From contig NC_052505.1 in assembly GCF_014356525.2 (NCBI RefSeq), positions 3,889,890-3,953,889 on the forward strand: 64,000 nt of DNA. The letters are read 5' to 3'. Positions 32,735-42,436 of the stretch are shown here, piece by piece. The stretch comes from Nilaparvata lugens. Taxonomy: Eukaryota; Arthropoda; Insecta; Hemiptera; Delphacidae. The position numbers and the translations under genes are program-made. The notes beneath the pieces are model-generated. The model worked only from the letters and a program-made list of their open reading frames with translations. It had not been told where the DNA came from and did no database searches. Within the stretch, counting starts at the first letter, position 1. Each line of letters opens with the position of its first letter.

Positions 32735-33046
32735 ACTCAATTAATGTTTGGTCGAATGATAAGAACAAAGTTCCCTTATCCTAAAGATAGTTTGAAACTT
32801 CATCAACTTCCTCGGATGAAGAACCATAAATTTCAACAGAAAGCAACATACGATAAGCAGTCACGGAAACGTGTTTCTTATTTCAAAGAAAATCAGCCCA
32901 TTTATATCCACGATTGGAGAACAATTGGAGAATTATGGGAGCCTGGAGTAGTTATTAATGAAGCTAATGCCCCACGGTCCTATGTGGTGAAGTCCAATAG
33001 CGGAAGAATATTGAGAAGAAATGAGAGGTTTTTAAGAAGAATATGA
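32735..33046 (+). pseudogene. Gypsy-type integrase C-terminal remnant
   Basis: The open frame ends with a chromatin-side integrase tail: a YFKENQPIYIHDW-like stretch, WEPGVV, RSYVV and RRNERFLRRI. This is the usual end of Ty3/Gypsy pol (GDxVY, W.PG.I, RSY.V, RRN..HLR). The catalytic core, RT and protease are absent. Confidence 0.75.
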
Positions 33047-33289
33047 AATCAAAGGAAAGGTTGAAAAAGAAAATGTTTGAGAAAATAAAAGGGGAAGATG
33101 TTTGTATATCATGTGATGTTACTTAATCACATGATAACTGTTTGATATAAGATAATAAGTTGTTTACTCAGTTTGTTATCTACGTAAATAAAGATGGTTG
33201 TTTCAAATGGTTAAGAATTTATTTATGTTTAATATTATAATATCGATATTTAAACAGTGTGTTCGCTTGGATGGAGTCCAAAATAGTCT

Positions 33290-33618
33290 TAAAGCTGCGT
33301 TTTCGTTTGTGCGTAAATTCCTTGGACAACCACGACAGGATACGGACCTCAAATTGGGTAGATTTCAATTTGTCTACATAACCTAAAAGATTATGTTAAA
33401 TTATGTTTAAATGGGGCAGTTTTAGTTTATACATTTTATACTTTTAAATGACAATATGTTGATATTATTAGAAATGTTTATTCTTTAATAATAAAGACAA
33501 ATAATGAAAAGTTTTTTGATCAGCTGTTTTAGCAAACTTGAAATTTGGACAATATGAATGTCAACAATGTTTGTCGCCGTCGACTGCGGAAGTTTACGCA
33601 CAAACAAAAATGCACCAT
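33290..33618. mobile_element. Inverted-repeat element with TTTGTGCGTAAA termini
   Basis: The left arm CGTTTTCGTTTGTGCGTAAA matches the complement of the right arm TTTACGCACAAACAAAAATG. The interior shares TAACCTAAAAGATTATGTT and TTTTGATCAGCTGTTTTAGC with 22120-22360, so the element belongs to the same family as that region. Confidence 0.6.
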
Positions 33619-33805
33619 TAGGCTGGGCCTACACCGGTTAGTCAAGACAAGACTAGTCACGTTTAGTCACAATACTTTACATGTCTAATTGCAATGACTA
33701 ATCAGTGTGAGTTGCGTCACAAGCAACTATGTGAAGTATTGTGACTAAACGTGTTTGATCGTGTCGTGTCTTGTTTTGACTAACTAGTGTGCGCCTAGCC
33801 TTAAA
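33619..33805. mobile_element. Palindromic MITE with TAGGCTGGGC ends
   Basis: TAGGCTGGGCCTACACCGGT and the following AGTCAAGACAAGAC are mirrored at the other end (GTCTTGTTTTGACTAACTAG, GCGCCTAGCCTTA). It is about 187 bp with nothing coding. Confidence 0.65.
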
Positions 33806-34123
33806 CAGTACATAGTCACTGTTTCAGCCGTTGACTGACTTTAGCATTGAGGAAGATAGCGCTATTCGCCGACTCACAGCAGAACGCCCCACTGTAACAT
33901 GCGCAGATCATTGATCTCATTTTCCACGGACTTTTTCGGCTTATTGGATTCAAATACAATTTGTGAAAACTATATAATACACAAATGGTGATTATTTCAA
34001 TTTTTTTCAAAAGATTGAAGAAAATTGAAAAAACGAAATTAGCAATGGGCGGGCGACGTCCTAATGAACGAGCCGTCACTGTTAATCAATGTTGATAATC
34101 AATGTACATAATTTGAAGCTGAC

Positions 34124-34207
34124 CTCTCTCAGAAGGTGGAATCAATTTAGATGTGATTGATCTCAGAACGGGAGCAACTATTGTGCCTAAAGATGCCACG
34201 GCCGCAC
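34124..34207 (-). CDS. SLC46-like transporter gene, exon 8 (TM10)
   Basis: The acceptor TTTTCAG lies above 34207; the donor GTCAGC below 34124 is unusual. Both boundaries are in phase 1. It codes for AAVASLGTIVAPVLRSITSK plus LIPPSER, with Gly completed on each side. This is TM10 and the start of the loop before TM11. Confidence 0.85.
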
Positions 34208-34344
34208 CTGAAAATTGATCAATTATTAATTTTAATGCATTAAATGGGAAAATTGGAAAATTCGAATTCTGCTAACAACAAATTGAAGAGTAGATGAACG
34301 AATATAGAAAACTTATGAAATAGTTATTTGTATATCTAGAGTGA

Positions 34345-35480
34345 AAAGTGCTGTTTTTTCTCCCTGAGGGAAAAGTTTGAAGCCCTAGGCGAAGCCTGAG
34401 GGAGAAAAAACATTTTTCACTCGTGATATACACAACATTTTTCCTCCACCTACATTTTTATAAAAACTGCATATAAAATAATTTTTAAAAAACGTATGTG
34501 ACCAAACAATGTGTTACAACATAATCTTAAAAGTAAACAGAAACAGCTGGCTTGTAATCACAGATCTCCTCCGACAGCACTATCTGTCGGCTAATAAGAG
34601 TTGTAACAACAATGACAGCCAAAACTACAGCTATGATGAAGTTCCCGTTTCAAATTTGATTAGTTAATAAGTAATATTCGTTGGCTGATATTTTGAATAA
34701 CATGGAATAAAAGAAAAAAATATATACATTTTCCTCCACCTACTGTCAAAAGTACTTACTTTACTCCCTGAAACATGATACTAAAGTGTCACTTTTTCGC
34801 TCTCGGTACTAAAAAACAGAAAAACTCCCTAGGGAGTAAAAGTGACTACATTTAAATAACATGGGAAGCATCTCTATTTTAAAAACGTACATTTGGAATA
34901 GGTCAGAAGGTCTAAGCTCAGATGAGGAAGCATAATATGCTTATATTATAGAGTAGTCATTAAACCAACTAAATGCAATACCTCAACCAGACATTTGATC
35001 GATACATAAAATTTATGTTTGTATGCTGAAATTATTATTACAAACTTCATATCACTATACTAAAAAAATAATATTTATTCACTACACACACATTCAATTT
35101 ATTCACAAATAAAATAGATTAATCTATTTTAATTTTATTTATTATAATTTCGATTAGCCTACTTTTAAGATTTTTGAGAGCTGAGCCAACAATTGTTAAG
35201 TTAATATCATGATAATATTAACTGATAAGTAAATTTTTGTGAAAATATAGTTCACTGATATATGTATATTTATTTATATTTGAATTTACATGTTTTGTAT
35301 ATGGCACCTTGTCAAGCAGACTCTTTGAGGTTCGCTTAAGATAGGTAGTTTATTTATTCAATAAACGTTTTTTCTATCCTATTTGAAATACTGGAAAATT
35401 GTAGAATGGTTTGATTGAAGAAAACTGAAAGTGTCTGTGGAACTCCATAAGTCGGAAGTTTAAAGCAAAAATAGATTAAA
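34345..35480. other. Intron 7, unclassified repeat-like sequence
   Basis: Purine/pyrimidine-symmetric stretches such as TTTTTTCTCCCTGAGGG and CCTGAGGGAGAAAAAAC (34355-34410), and CTCCCTAGGGAGT (about 34825), look like inverted arms of a repeat. The rest (34900-35480) is AT-rich with no feature I can support. Confidence 0.35.
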
Positions 35481-35499
35481 TTTAGACAAATTGAAAACT

Positions 35500-35885
35500 T
35501 GACGTACTGAAATATACCTGTAACCGTCCTCGGTAAATTATGAATCTATATGCAAAATTGCAAGTTAATCAGTTCAGTGATAATGATTCGTGTATTTCCT
35601 ATCCCGTACATGTATAAGCCAATTCTTTCCTTTATTGTATTATAGCCTAGAGAGTAACCCATGTTCTGCAAGGGTTTAATAAAAACTTGAGAAACTGAAA
35701 ACGTTAACTACTGAAATCTTTAAGAATTTGAAATAGGCCTGAAACCATCCTCCGGATTAAGAATCTATATGCAAAATTTCAAGTTAATCAGTCCTGTAGT
35801 TGAGACGTGATGATGCGTCATTCGTGAATTTCCTATCCCGTACGTGTATGAGCCAATTCTATCCTCTATTATAATTATAATAGAA
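35500..35885 (-). mobile_element. Two tandem H2 Helitron-like copies
   Basis: Two minus-strand H2 copies follow each other. One (about 35500-35645) lacks the CTAGT end. The next (about 35646-35885) retains AACCCATGTTCTGCAAGGG and TGATGCGTCATTCGTGAATT. Confidence 0.55.
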
Positions 35886-35939
35886 GACACTGATTATTTT
35901 AAAGGAAGCAAAATTTCAAGTTTTTAACAGGACTCTATG

Positions 35940-36080
35940 AGACTAAAACTCGGTTGCACAAATGCCTGTCAAATAATCTTAACAGTGATTTAATGCCACG
36001 ATAATCCTTCTCTGACTGGTTCTCGTGGCATTTAATCATGATTGAAATTAACAGGCTTTTGAGCAACTGGGCCTAAAAGG
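35940..36080. mobile_element. Hairpin MITE M3
   Basis: It begins CGGTTGCACAAATGCC and ends GCTTTTGAGCAACTGGGCCT, with complementary arms through TGGTTCTCGTGGCATTTAAT. Related copies lie at 7005, 49440, 52345 and 54172. Confidence 0.65.
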
Positions 36081-36228
36081 AGGATCAAAGAATTTCTTTG
36101 TCCATTTATTAATTTATTAAGAGAGAAAATTTACTTCGGTTCAGTAATAGTCTATAATTTCATTATTCAAACTTGAGTTTCCTAACCACTAGTCATTGAC
36201 CACCTCATTTCAATTTCATTGAAACTTT

Positions 36229-37436
36229 AAGGGCCGGTTTCCGAGCTCGGGATTTAGCCAAGTCCTAGATTTTACATAACTGGAGTCAGAAAATTGGCTT
36301 TCCGAAACGGGGCGTAGTCGCAGCTTTTATACAAGTAGTCGTAGTTTTTATTTTCTCATTTCTATAATTATTGAAAACGTTTTTCCTTGACGAAATTAGA
36401 CATTACTAAATAATACAAAATAGCTGAGACTTTACACTATTTTCTCTTTATTTTATTTTGTGTTCAATTTTCTAGTTTTTCGAAATTTAATTCAAACGTG
36501 ACTATGACAATGACTGCGACTACGCCCCGTTTTGGAAAACCAATTTTTCTGACTCCAGCTGTTTAAGGCTGTTATAATTGTTGAGATCATTATAAGAGTG
36601 AGAAAAAGTGGCAACTGAAATTTCTAAGTGGTCTAATAAGCGAGTTATGGGTTGTAGAAGTAATAATTTTCCAGATTCCGTTTTCTTTCCTGATCATTAC
36701 CGGTTTCGACTATTAATTGAATTGAATTTATTTCGCCAAAAAAAGCACATTACATCATTAAAATAAAATGAAACAAAATGAAAATTTAACTATACAAAAC
36801 AGAAACAAAATTATAAATTATACTAAATACTTATGTACAATAGATTAAGTAAATAACTTAATAAATAAACTTGACATAGTACAGTAGTAGAAGTAAAATG
36901 AAATGTTCAGTTAACTTCATTGTAAAAGTAATTTTTCCCTTTTGGCACTGCCAACATAAGTAACACTAATTGTTACTATATATTACTATAAGTAACACTA
37001 TATTAACAGAACTTCTCTTAAAAATTCAAAAAATGTATCTTTCCAAACTAAAACATTTTATTCCCAATATCGTTCATAAATAAAAAAGTAACATTTTTTG
37101 TGAATTCAATAACTTGTTTATTTTGGCATAAATCGCGAAAAAACGCATATTAGAACAAAGCCAATGATATTCTGAATATATTAAAAAAAAACTCCAATGA
37201 AAAATTGGAAACCGTTTATGATCTGGAAAGAAAACTGAATTTAGCACTTCAACAACCCATAACTCGCTTTTATTAGACCACTTGAAAATTTCAGTTGCCA
37301 CTTTTTCTCACTCTTATAATGATCTCAACAATTATATTGAAAAAGATTATCCAATTTAAATAATGAAAAAAAGTGTACCAAACAGCCTTAAAGTCTAGGA
37401 CTTAGCTAAGTCCCGAGCTCGGAAACCGGCCCTAAA
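36229..37436. mobile_element. Nested palindromic elements: outer GGGCCGGTTTCCGAGC element, inner AAGGCTGTT element, LINE tail inside
   Basis: The outer ends GGGCCGGTTTCCGAGCTCGG and CCGAGCTCGGAAACCGGCCC are complementary. The inner pair begins at about 36566 (AAGGCTGTTATAATTGTTGA) and ends at about 37390 with its complement (shared: GAGTGAGAAAAAGTGGCAAC). Inside the inner element, at about 36711, starts a minus-strand LINE 3' tail (AATTGAATTGAATTTATTTC). Confidence 0.65.
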
Positions 37437-37490
37437 TCTTCATTACAATTATTAAACTTGAACTTCAATCAAGCAACAAGTATTGGTAAC

Positions 37491-37712
37491 TAGCAGTTAA
37501 CCCGGGCTTCGCAGGGGTCTAATTAAAAACTTGACGTACTGAAATCTTTAAGAACTGAAAATATACCTATAACCATCCTCGGTAAATTAAGAATCTATAT
37601 GCAAAATTTCAAGTTAATCAGTCCTGTAGTTGAGGCGTGATGATGCGTCATTCGTGAATTTCCTATCCCGTACATGTATAAGCCAATTCTTTCCCTTATT
37701 ATATTATAGATA
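37491..37712 (-). mobile_element. Helitron-like element H2, full copy beside exon 7
   Basis: It runs from ACTAGCAGTTAACCCGGGC to CTTATTATATTATAG. On the minus strand it lies 26 bp downstream of the exon 7 donor. Confidence 0.6.
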
Positions 37713-37738
37713 GATATAGATAACAGTGTATAACTGAC

Positions 37739-37876
37739 CACAGTAGAGAGTGGAGCGCTGTTGTGCCAGTGAAAATATCACTCTGCCAGAAGCATGGGCC
37801 AAACAACCAATACTGGCCACAATTGTATCCCTCATTCCAAATACTTTTGTGAATAGAGGAGTAGCTGCCAAAAGAC
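37739..37876 (-). CDS. SLC46-like transporter gene, exon 7 (TM8-TM9)
   Basis: The acceptor TTGTTTAG lies above 37876; the donor GTCAGT below 37739. Phase 1 on both sides. It codes for 45 whole residues: LLAATPLFTKVFGMRDTIVA, then SIGCLAHASGRVIFSLAQQR and STLYC, with Cys completed by exon 6 and Gly by exon 8. GMRDT between two membrane segments is a typical SLC46 loop. Confidence 0.85.
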
Positions 37877-38239
37877 CTAAACAACAAAATCCACACTTCA
37901 AATCAAACAAACCTTTTGACAATTATAATAAAACACAACACCCACATGTTATAACTTTCATCAAAACTGAAAAATCTGGTGTGGCGCACTCACACAACTT
38001 TCATTGCCGTTATGAAAATTGATCACCTGACGCTAGTGTTCACGCGCATCTCAAGTCTACTATTCAAAGATCTGAGGCAGCTGGTGACAGGACAATAACG
38101 CTGCAGACACACGAGGTCTGCTATCTCTTCATAGTGAATGATTTAATAGAATCAACAGTTGCCAACAGTTTGCAATTGAATAATCTTATTTTCTCGAATT
38201 TCGAGTTTATTTTCAATTTTAGGTAAAATGTTACTGAAC

Positions 38240-38694
38240 ATTAATTGTAGAGATTTTTATGCTTAATTTTTTCCACTTGAAATTTTTTGATTAAATTGTA
38301 TCTGAAGCCTGATAATTGGGAATCTAAAATCAAACTTTGCATAGATGGGGCGGTGCTCCTGAAATTTTTACAGATATGGGACTTGTGGCAGTTGATAGAG
38401 CTTATCAATGCATTTTTTAGGTATGAGTTTGATCAAAATCGTTGGAGCCGTTTTCGAGAAAATCGCGAAAACCCCTGTTTTTGACAACATTTTCGCCATT
38501 TTGCTAAACAATAATTTCTGACGTTGTCCATAACTATTGTAATGTTGAGCGGCAATAAAATTATATTTATTTATAATTTTAGCCGCCATCTTGAATTGCA
38601 TTTGATCGAAATTGTTCGTGTCGGATTCTTATAGTGTAAGGACCTTAAGTTCAAAATTTCAAATAATTCCGTTAATTGGGAGATGAGATATCGT

Positions 38695-38727
<33 letters not shown>

Positions 38728-38885
38728 ACACACACACACACACACACAGACCAATACCCAAAAACCACTTTTTTGGACTCAGGAGACCTTGAAACGTATA
38801 GAAATTTGTAAATTGGGGTACCTTAATTTTTTCGGAAAGCAATACTTTCCTTACCTATGGTAAATAGGAAAAGGAAAGTAAAAAA
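38240..38885. repeat. Dispersed repeat with internal (AC)n and a 3' hairpin
   Basis: It contains TCGTTGGAGCCGTTTTCGAG, an (AC)n run at about 38696-38749, then CCAATACCCAAAAACCAC, and ends in a stem TACTTTCCTTACC ... GGAAAAGGAAAGTA. The order resembles non-autonomous Helitron-like repeats of insects; assignment is uncertain. Confidence 0.5.
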
Positions 38886-39487
38886 CTAATCAAACAAACT
38901 TTTTGAAAATCATAATAAAACACAATCCACAGCACATTCCTAAGCAAGAAACCATTTCCGATTGCCACAGTTGAAAATTAACGCTTGCCGTTTGAGAGTA
39001 CTCCAGTCAGTGAGTGAACAAAATTGTTTATTTACTTAAAAAATAGACTGCACGTATAGTGAGGTCCACTTTATAATGGCAGTGTTTGATTAGCAATGGT
39101 ATTGCTATCCTTGTCTATCATTCAGCAAAGCGGATAGAACTATCTCTTTCTCGCTTTGATCTGTTGCCAGATCATCTTTTAACAATGAAGAATTAATAAT
39201 TAATTAACAAAATATTTCATATTAATTACAAAAATTCATTATAAAATTATTGAAAAATATTATTTCTTGTTTAATAAAATAAAAAAATTCAAAATTCAAA
39301 ATTTTCTTTATTTGCAGAAACCCTTGAGGACATCAAGGGCATTACACAAGTCAAAGATACAATCAACAAAAAACACATTAAACATACAAGCAACAGAGTC
39401 TCACTATTAACTAATAAGAAAATCCAAATAGCAATCAATAACAGTCTCAATACATTAAACACATTACAGGAGGTAACTACAGTACAA

Positions 39488-42436
39488 TTATGATGAATTG
39501 TCATGGAAAATATTCATAGAACACACACTTTCATAATACTCTTCCAATGTATAGAACGCATTCTTTAACAGGAATCTTTTGATAATTTTTGAAAATACAT
39601 TCAATGGTAAACTTTGCATCCTCTCAGGTAAAGCATTGAAAAGCTTAATAGCTATGTAGTAAAATGTTTTTTGTGACCTAGAGTAATTGCAAAAATTTAT
39701 AGCAAGATTGTTCTTCCTCCTGGTATTATATTTATGACACACACCCTGTTGAACATATGAGCTATGGTTTTCCTTAACATAAACTAAACATTGATAAATA
39801 TATAATGAGGGAAGTGTCATAATACAAATGGATTTGAAACTCTCTCTACAGTGACCTCTGTAAGGAAGACCACAAATCAATCTTACCGCTTTCTTCTGCA
39901 ACCTGAATAATTTACTGCTATATTTCTGAGAGCCCCAAATTAAAGTTCCATAGGACAGATGGCTGTGCAAATGTGAAAAGTATACAGTTCTTAAGACCTG
40001 TAAGTTCACAATTGTTCTCAACTTTCTCAGCATAAAAAGTCCTTTACTCATCTTATTCGCCGTTTTATCAATATGACTGTTCCACTTCAATTTTGAGTCT
40101 ATGATAAATCCAAGAAAATTAACCATGCTTTGGCCACCATCATGTAAACTATTGCTATACGAAACACTGAGCTTTTGAATTTTATCTGAATTTAGACACA
40201 ACAGGTTCGCATTACACCAGTTCTCAACCATAAGAGTCATCTCATTTATTGGTCTGTCGTTAGTTGAAAGGGTCTTTGTGCTAACACAAATCGCTAGATC
40301 ATCAGCAAACAGGTATCCTTTAGCTGATGGTCCAATTACTTTTGGCATGTCATTTACATAAATAATAAACAGAATTGGGCCTAAAATAGAGCCTTGTGGC
40401 ACACCATAGGAAACAGGCAAGTAACTAGACTCATTACCATTGAAAGCTACCTTTTGCAACCTATTGCTCAAATAAGAACGTATGAGATTGCTTGCAGACT
40501 TCTCAAAACCATAATACTCCAGTTTGTTCATAAGAATTTCATGAGATACCGTGTCAAAAGCTCTTGAGAGGTCAAATAAACTTATTTCAGTTGGATTTTT
40601 CTTCTCCAATGACTCAATAAGAAAATTAAAGAGAGAAACAGTTGCTTTGACAGTTCCCAGTCCTGCTCTATAGCCATATTGGCAGTCACTAAAAAGACGA
40701 TTGACTTCAAAATACTGAACTATTTGTTTATTCAATACTTTTTCGAACACCTTGGAAATAATAGGAACAAGTGAAATAGGTCTGAAGCTATTGCACTCAG
40801 ATTTGCATCCTTTTTTGAATATGGGAATCACTTTTATACGCTTAAGTGCATCTGGAAAGATGGAGCTCAATATACAACTGTTTATAATATGAGTCAAAAC
40901 ATCACTCAAATAATTCATTCCTAGTTTCACAACCAAGGTGTTTATTCCATAAACATCCTCACATCTACCTGCTTTCATGGTATTGATAGCGCTTTCAACT
41001 TCACCCTTACTAACTAAACTGAACTTAAATGAACAAGATGGTTTTAAGCTACTACACAAATAGTTGGTAGAGTTCTGGCTCCTCACTTTTTGAGACACAT
41101 TTTTTACAATTTCATTGATCTTATCAACAAAGAAATTATTAAATTCAAATGGATCTAATTTGCTATCAGATACTTTGATTTGACCCTCTTTATTACATTC
41201 ACTATTAATAATACTCCATATCGCTTTACTCTTATTGCTAGAAGATTCTATGAAGTTGTCATTCTTTTTGCGCCTAGTTTCTTCAAGCAATTTTTTAAAC
41301 GATTTCTTATATTTCTTAAGCAGCGCTTTAGCATGAGATGAACCTGTTCTTGAGTATATATCATAGAGCCAGTCACATTTATCCTTTAAGCAATTCAACT
41401 CGGGATTGTATACTCTATTTTGTTTCGGCAAAGTGGTCTTATACCTAACTCTTTTAAGCGGAAAAGCTTTATTTATTACATTTAAAAAAATTTCGAGAAA
41501 GTAATCAACCTTCATGTCCAATGAATTATTCAGATAAATTTTATACCAATCTACAGCACTCAGTAGACACTCATAAGCATAAATGTTTTTGTTATTCATG
41601 CTACGCACTAAACGTTCAACTGTTGCTGCATCTGTTTTTTTCTTAGTTTTACCTTCATTTTTACATTTGACTGCTAGAAGAAGAGCCCAGTGATCAGAAA
41701 CAAGAGTTTTTACTATTTCACAAGACAAAAAATGATTTTCCACATTGGTAAAAATGTTATCTATGCACGTGTCATAATTTTTCCCAGGCCTAGTAATACC
41801 CTCAAAACAATAACTTAATCCATAAGATAAAAAAATATTTCTCAATTCAGAAACAATGTCACCTCTTTTCCTGAAATCAACATTAAAATCTCCACAGAAA
41901 ACTATTTTAGAATTGTGTTTACTCAAATATTCAAGAATGCAAGCCAACCTTTCCATGAAGATCATAAAACACTGCCGTGTATTATTTGTATTAGGTCTAT
42001 ATAGCGATACCACTATAGTATTATACTCGTTTAGCAACACCGCTGATACTTCAATAACCATTTCCAGAGACATACTGTTAATAACCTCAAGTGGCTTAAA
42101 TGTAATTTTGTTTTCAACATAAATAATTGAACCACCATGTCTCCTGAGAGACCTACAATATGAACTCGCAACTGAGTAATTTTTAATTCTATACAACTCC
42201 ACCTCATCAATTTCGAGCCAGGTTTCAACCAAGCATGCAATATCAATCCTATTAGAATGTAAATAGTACTCAATCGAATCCAACTTATTCCTAAGACATT
42301 GCACATTCCAGTGAAAATACTTCAAATTACTACTATGAGTGGGTTCAGAAGCAGGTGGAAAATTAGAGCTACGGTCCTGTTTTCTATTACCTTCCAAGAT
42401 TTTTCTGTTAATACTTATATCAACAGGACCAACCAC
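39488..42436 (-). CDS. LINE C ORF2: APE endonuclease and reverse transcriptase, intact
   Basis: It gives 982 residues when read from the GTG at 42436. Endonuclease: FHWNVQCLRN (catalytic Asn about 44), VETW (Glu 71), SLYRPN, FCGDFNVDF, SDHWALLL. Reverse transcriptase: FRPISLVPIISKVFEK, YGYRAGLGTVKA, SLFDLSRAFDTV, YGVPQGSILGPILF, and catalytic LFADDLAI. The C-terminal region is HKYNTRRKNNL with YYIAIKLFNALPE. The enzyme nicks target DNA and primes cDNA synthesis from the nick. The first in-frame ATG is near codon 122, after Asn 44 and Glu 71, so a functional product needs non-AUG initiation or coupling to ORF1. The ORF1 stop and this GTG share a base (TAGTG). Confidence 0.9.
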   Translation of the reverse strand: MVGPVDISINRKILEGNRKQDRSSNFPPASEPTHSSNLKYFHWNVQCLRNKLDSIEYYLHSNRIDIACLVETWLEIDEVELYRIKNYSVASSYCRSLRRHGGSIIYVENKITFKPLEVINSMSLEMVIEVSAVLLNEYNTIVVSLYRPNTNNTRQCFMIFMERLACILEYLSKHNSKIVFCGDFNVDFRKRGDIVSELRNIFLSYGLSYCFEGITRPGKNYDTCIDNIFTNVENHFLSCEIVKTLVSDHWALLLAVKCKNEGKTKKKTDAATVERLVRSMNNKNIYAYECLLSAVDWYKIYLNNSLDMKVDYFLEIFLNVINKAFPLKRVRYKTTLPKQNRVYNPELNCLKDKCDWLYDIYSRTGSSHAKALLKKYKKSFKKLLEETRRKKNDNFIESSSNKSKAIWSIINSECNKEGQIKVSDSKLDPFEFNNFFVDKINEIVKNVSQKVRSQNSTNYLCSSLKPSCSFKFSLVSKGEVESAINTMKAGRCEDVYGINTLVVKLGMNYLSDVLTHIINSCILSSIFPDALKRIKVIPIFKKGCKSECNSFRPISLVPIISKVFEKVLNKQIVQYFEVNRLFSDCQYGYRAGLGTVKATVSLFNFLIESLEKKNPTEISLFDLSRAFDTVSHEILMNKLEYYGFEKSASNLIRSYLSNRLQKVAFNGNESSYLPVSYGVPQGSILGPILFIIYVNDMPKVIGPSAKGYLFADDLAICVSTKTLSTNDRPINEMTLMVENWCNANLLCLNSDKIQKLSVSYSNSLHDGGQSMVNFLGFIIDSKLKWNSHIDKTANKMSKGLFMLRKLRTIVNLQVLRTVYFSHLHSHLSYGTLIWGSQKYSSKLFRLQKKAVRLICGLPYRGHCRESFKSICIMTLPSLYIYQCLVYVKENHSSYVQQGVCHKYNTRRKNNLAINFCNYSRSQKTFYYIAIKLFNALPERMQSLPLNVFSKIIKRFLLKNAFYTLEEYYESVCSMNIFHDNSS

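Larger units (their letters stand above)
32418..33205 (+). mobile_element. LTR retrotransposon remnant with both LTRs and a polypurine tract
   Basis: The right LTR (33099-33205) begins TGTTTGTATATCATGTGATG and ends GATGGTTGTTTCA, with AATAAA inside. It is preceded by the polypurine tract AAAAGGGGAAGA. The left LTR starts at 32418 with the same TGTTTGTATATC and is interrupted by a hAT MITE (32484-32726). Between the LTRs only an integrase C-terminal remnant remains, so most of gag-pol has been deleted. No exact target duplication was found. Confidence 0.7.

Noticed and set aside
34345..34860. Rho-independent-style terminator hairpins
   Set aside because: The inverted arms belong to a dispersed repeat in a eukaryotic intron.
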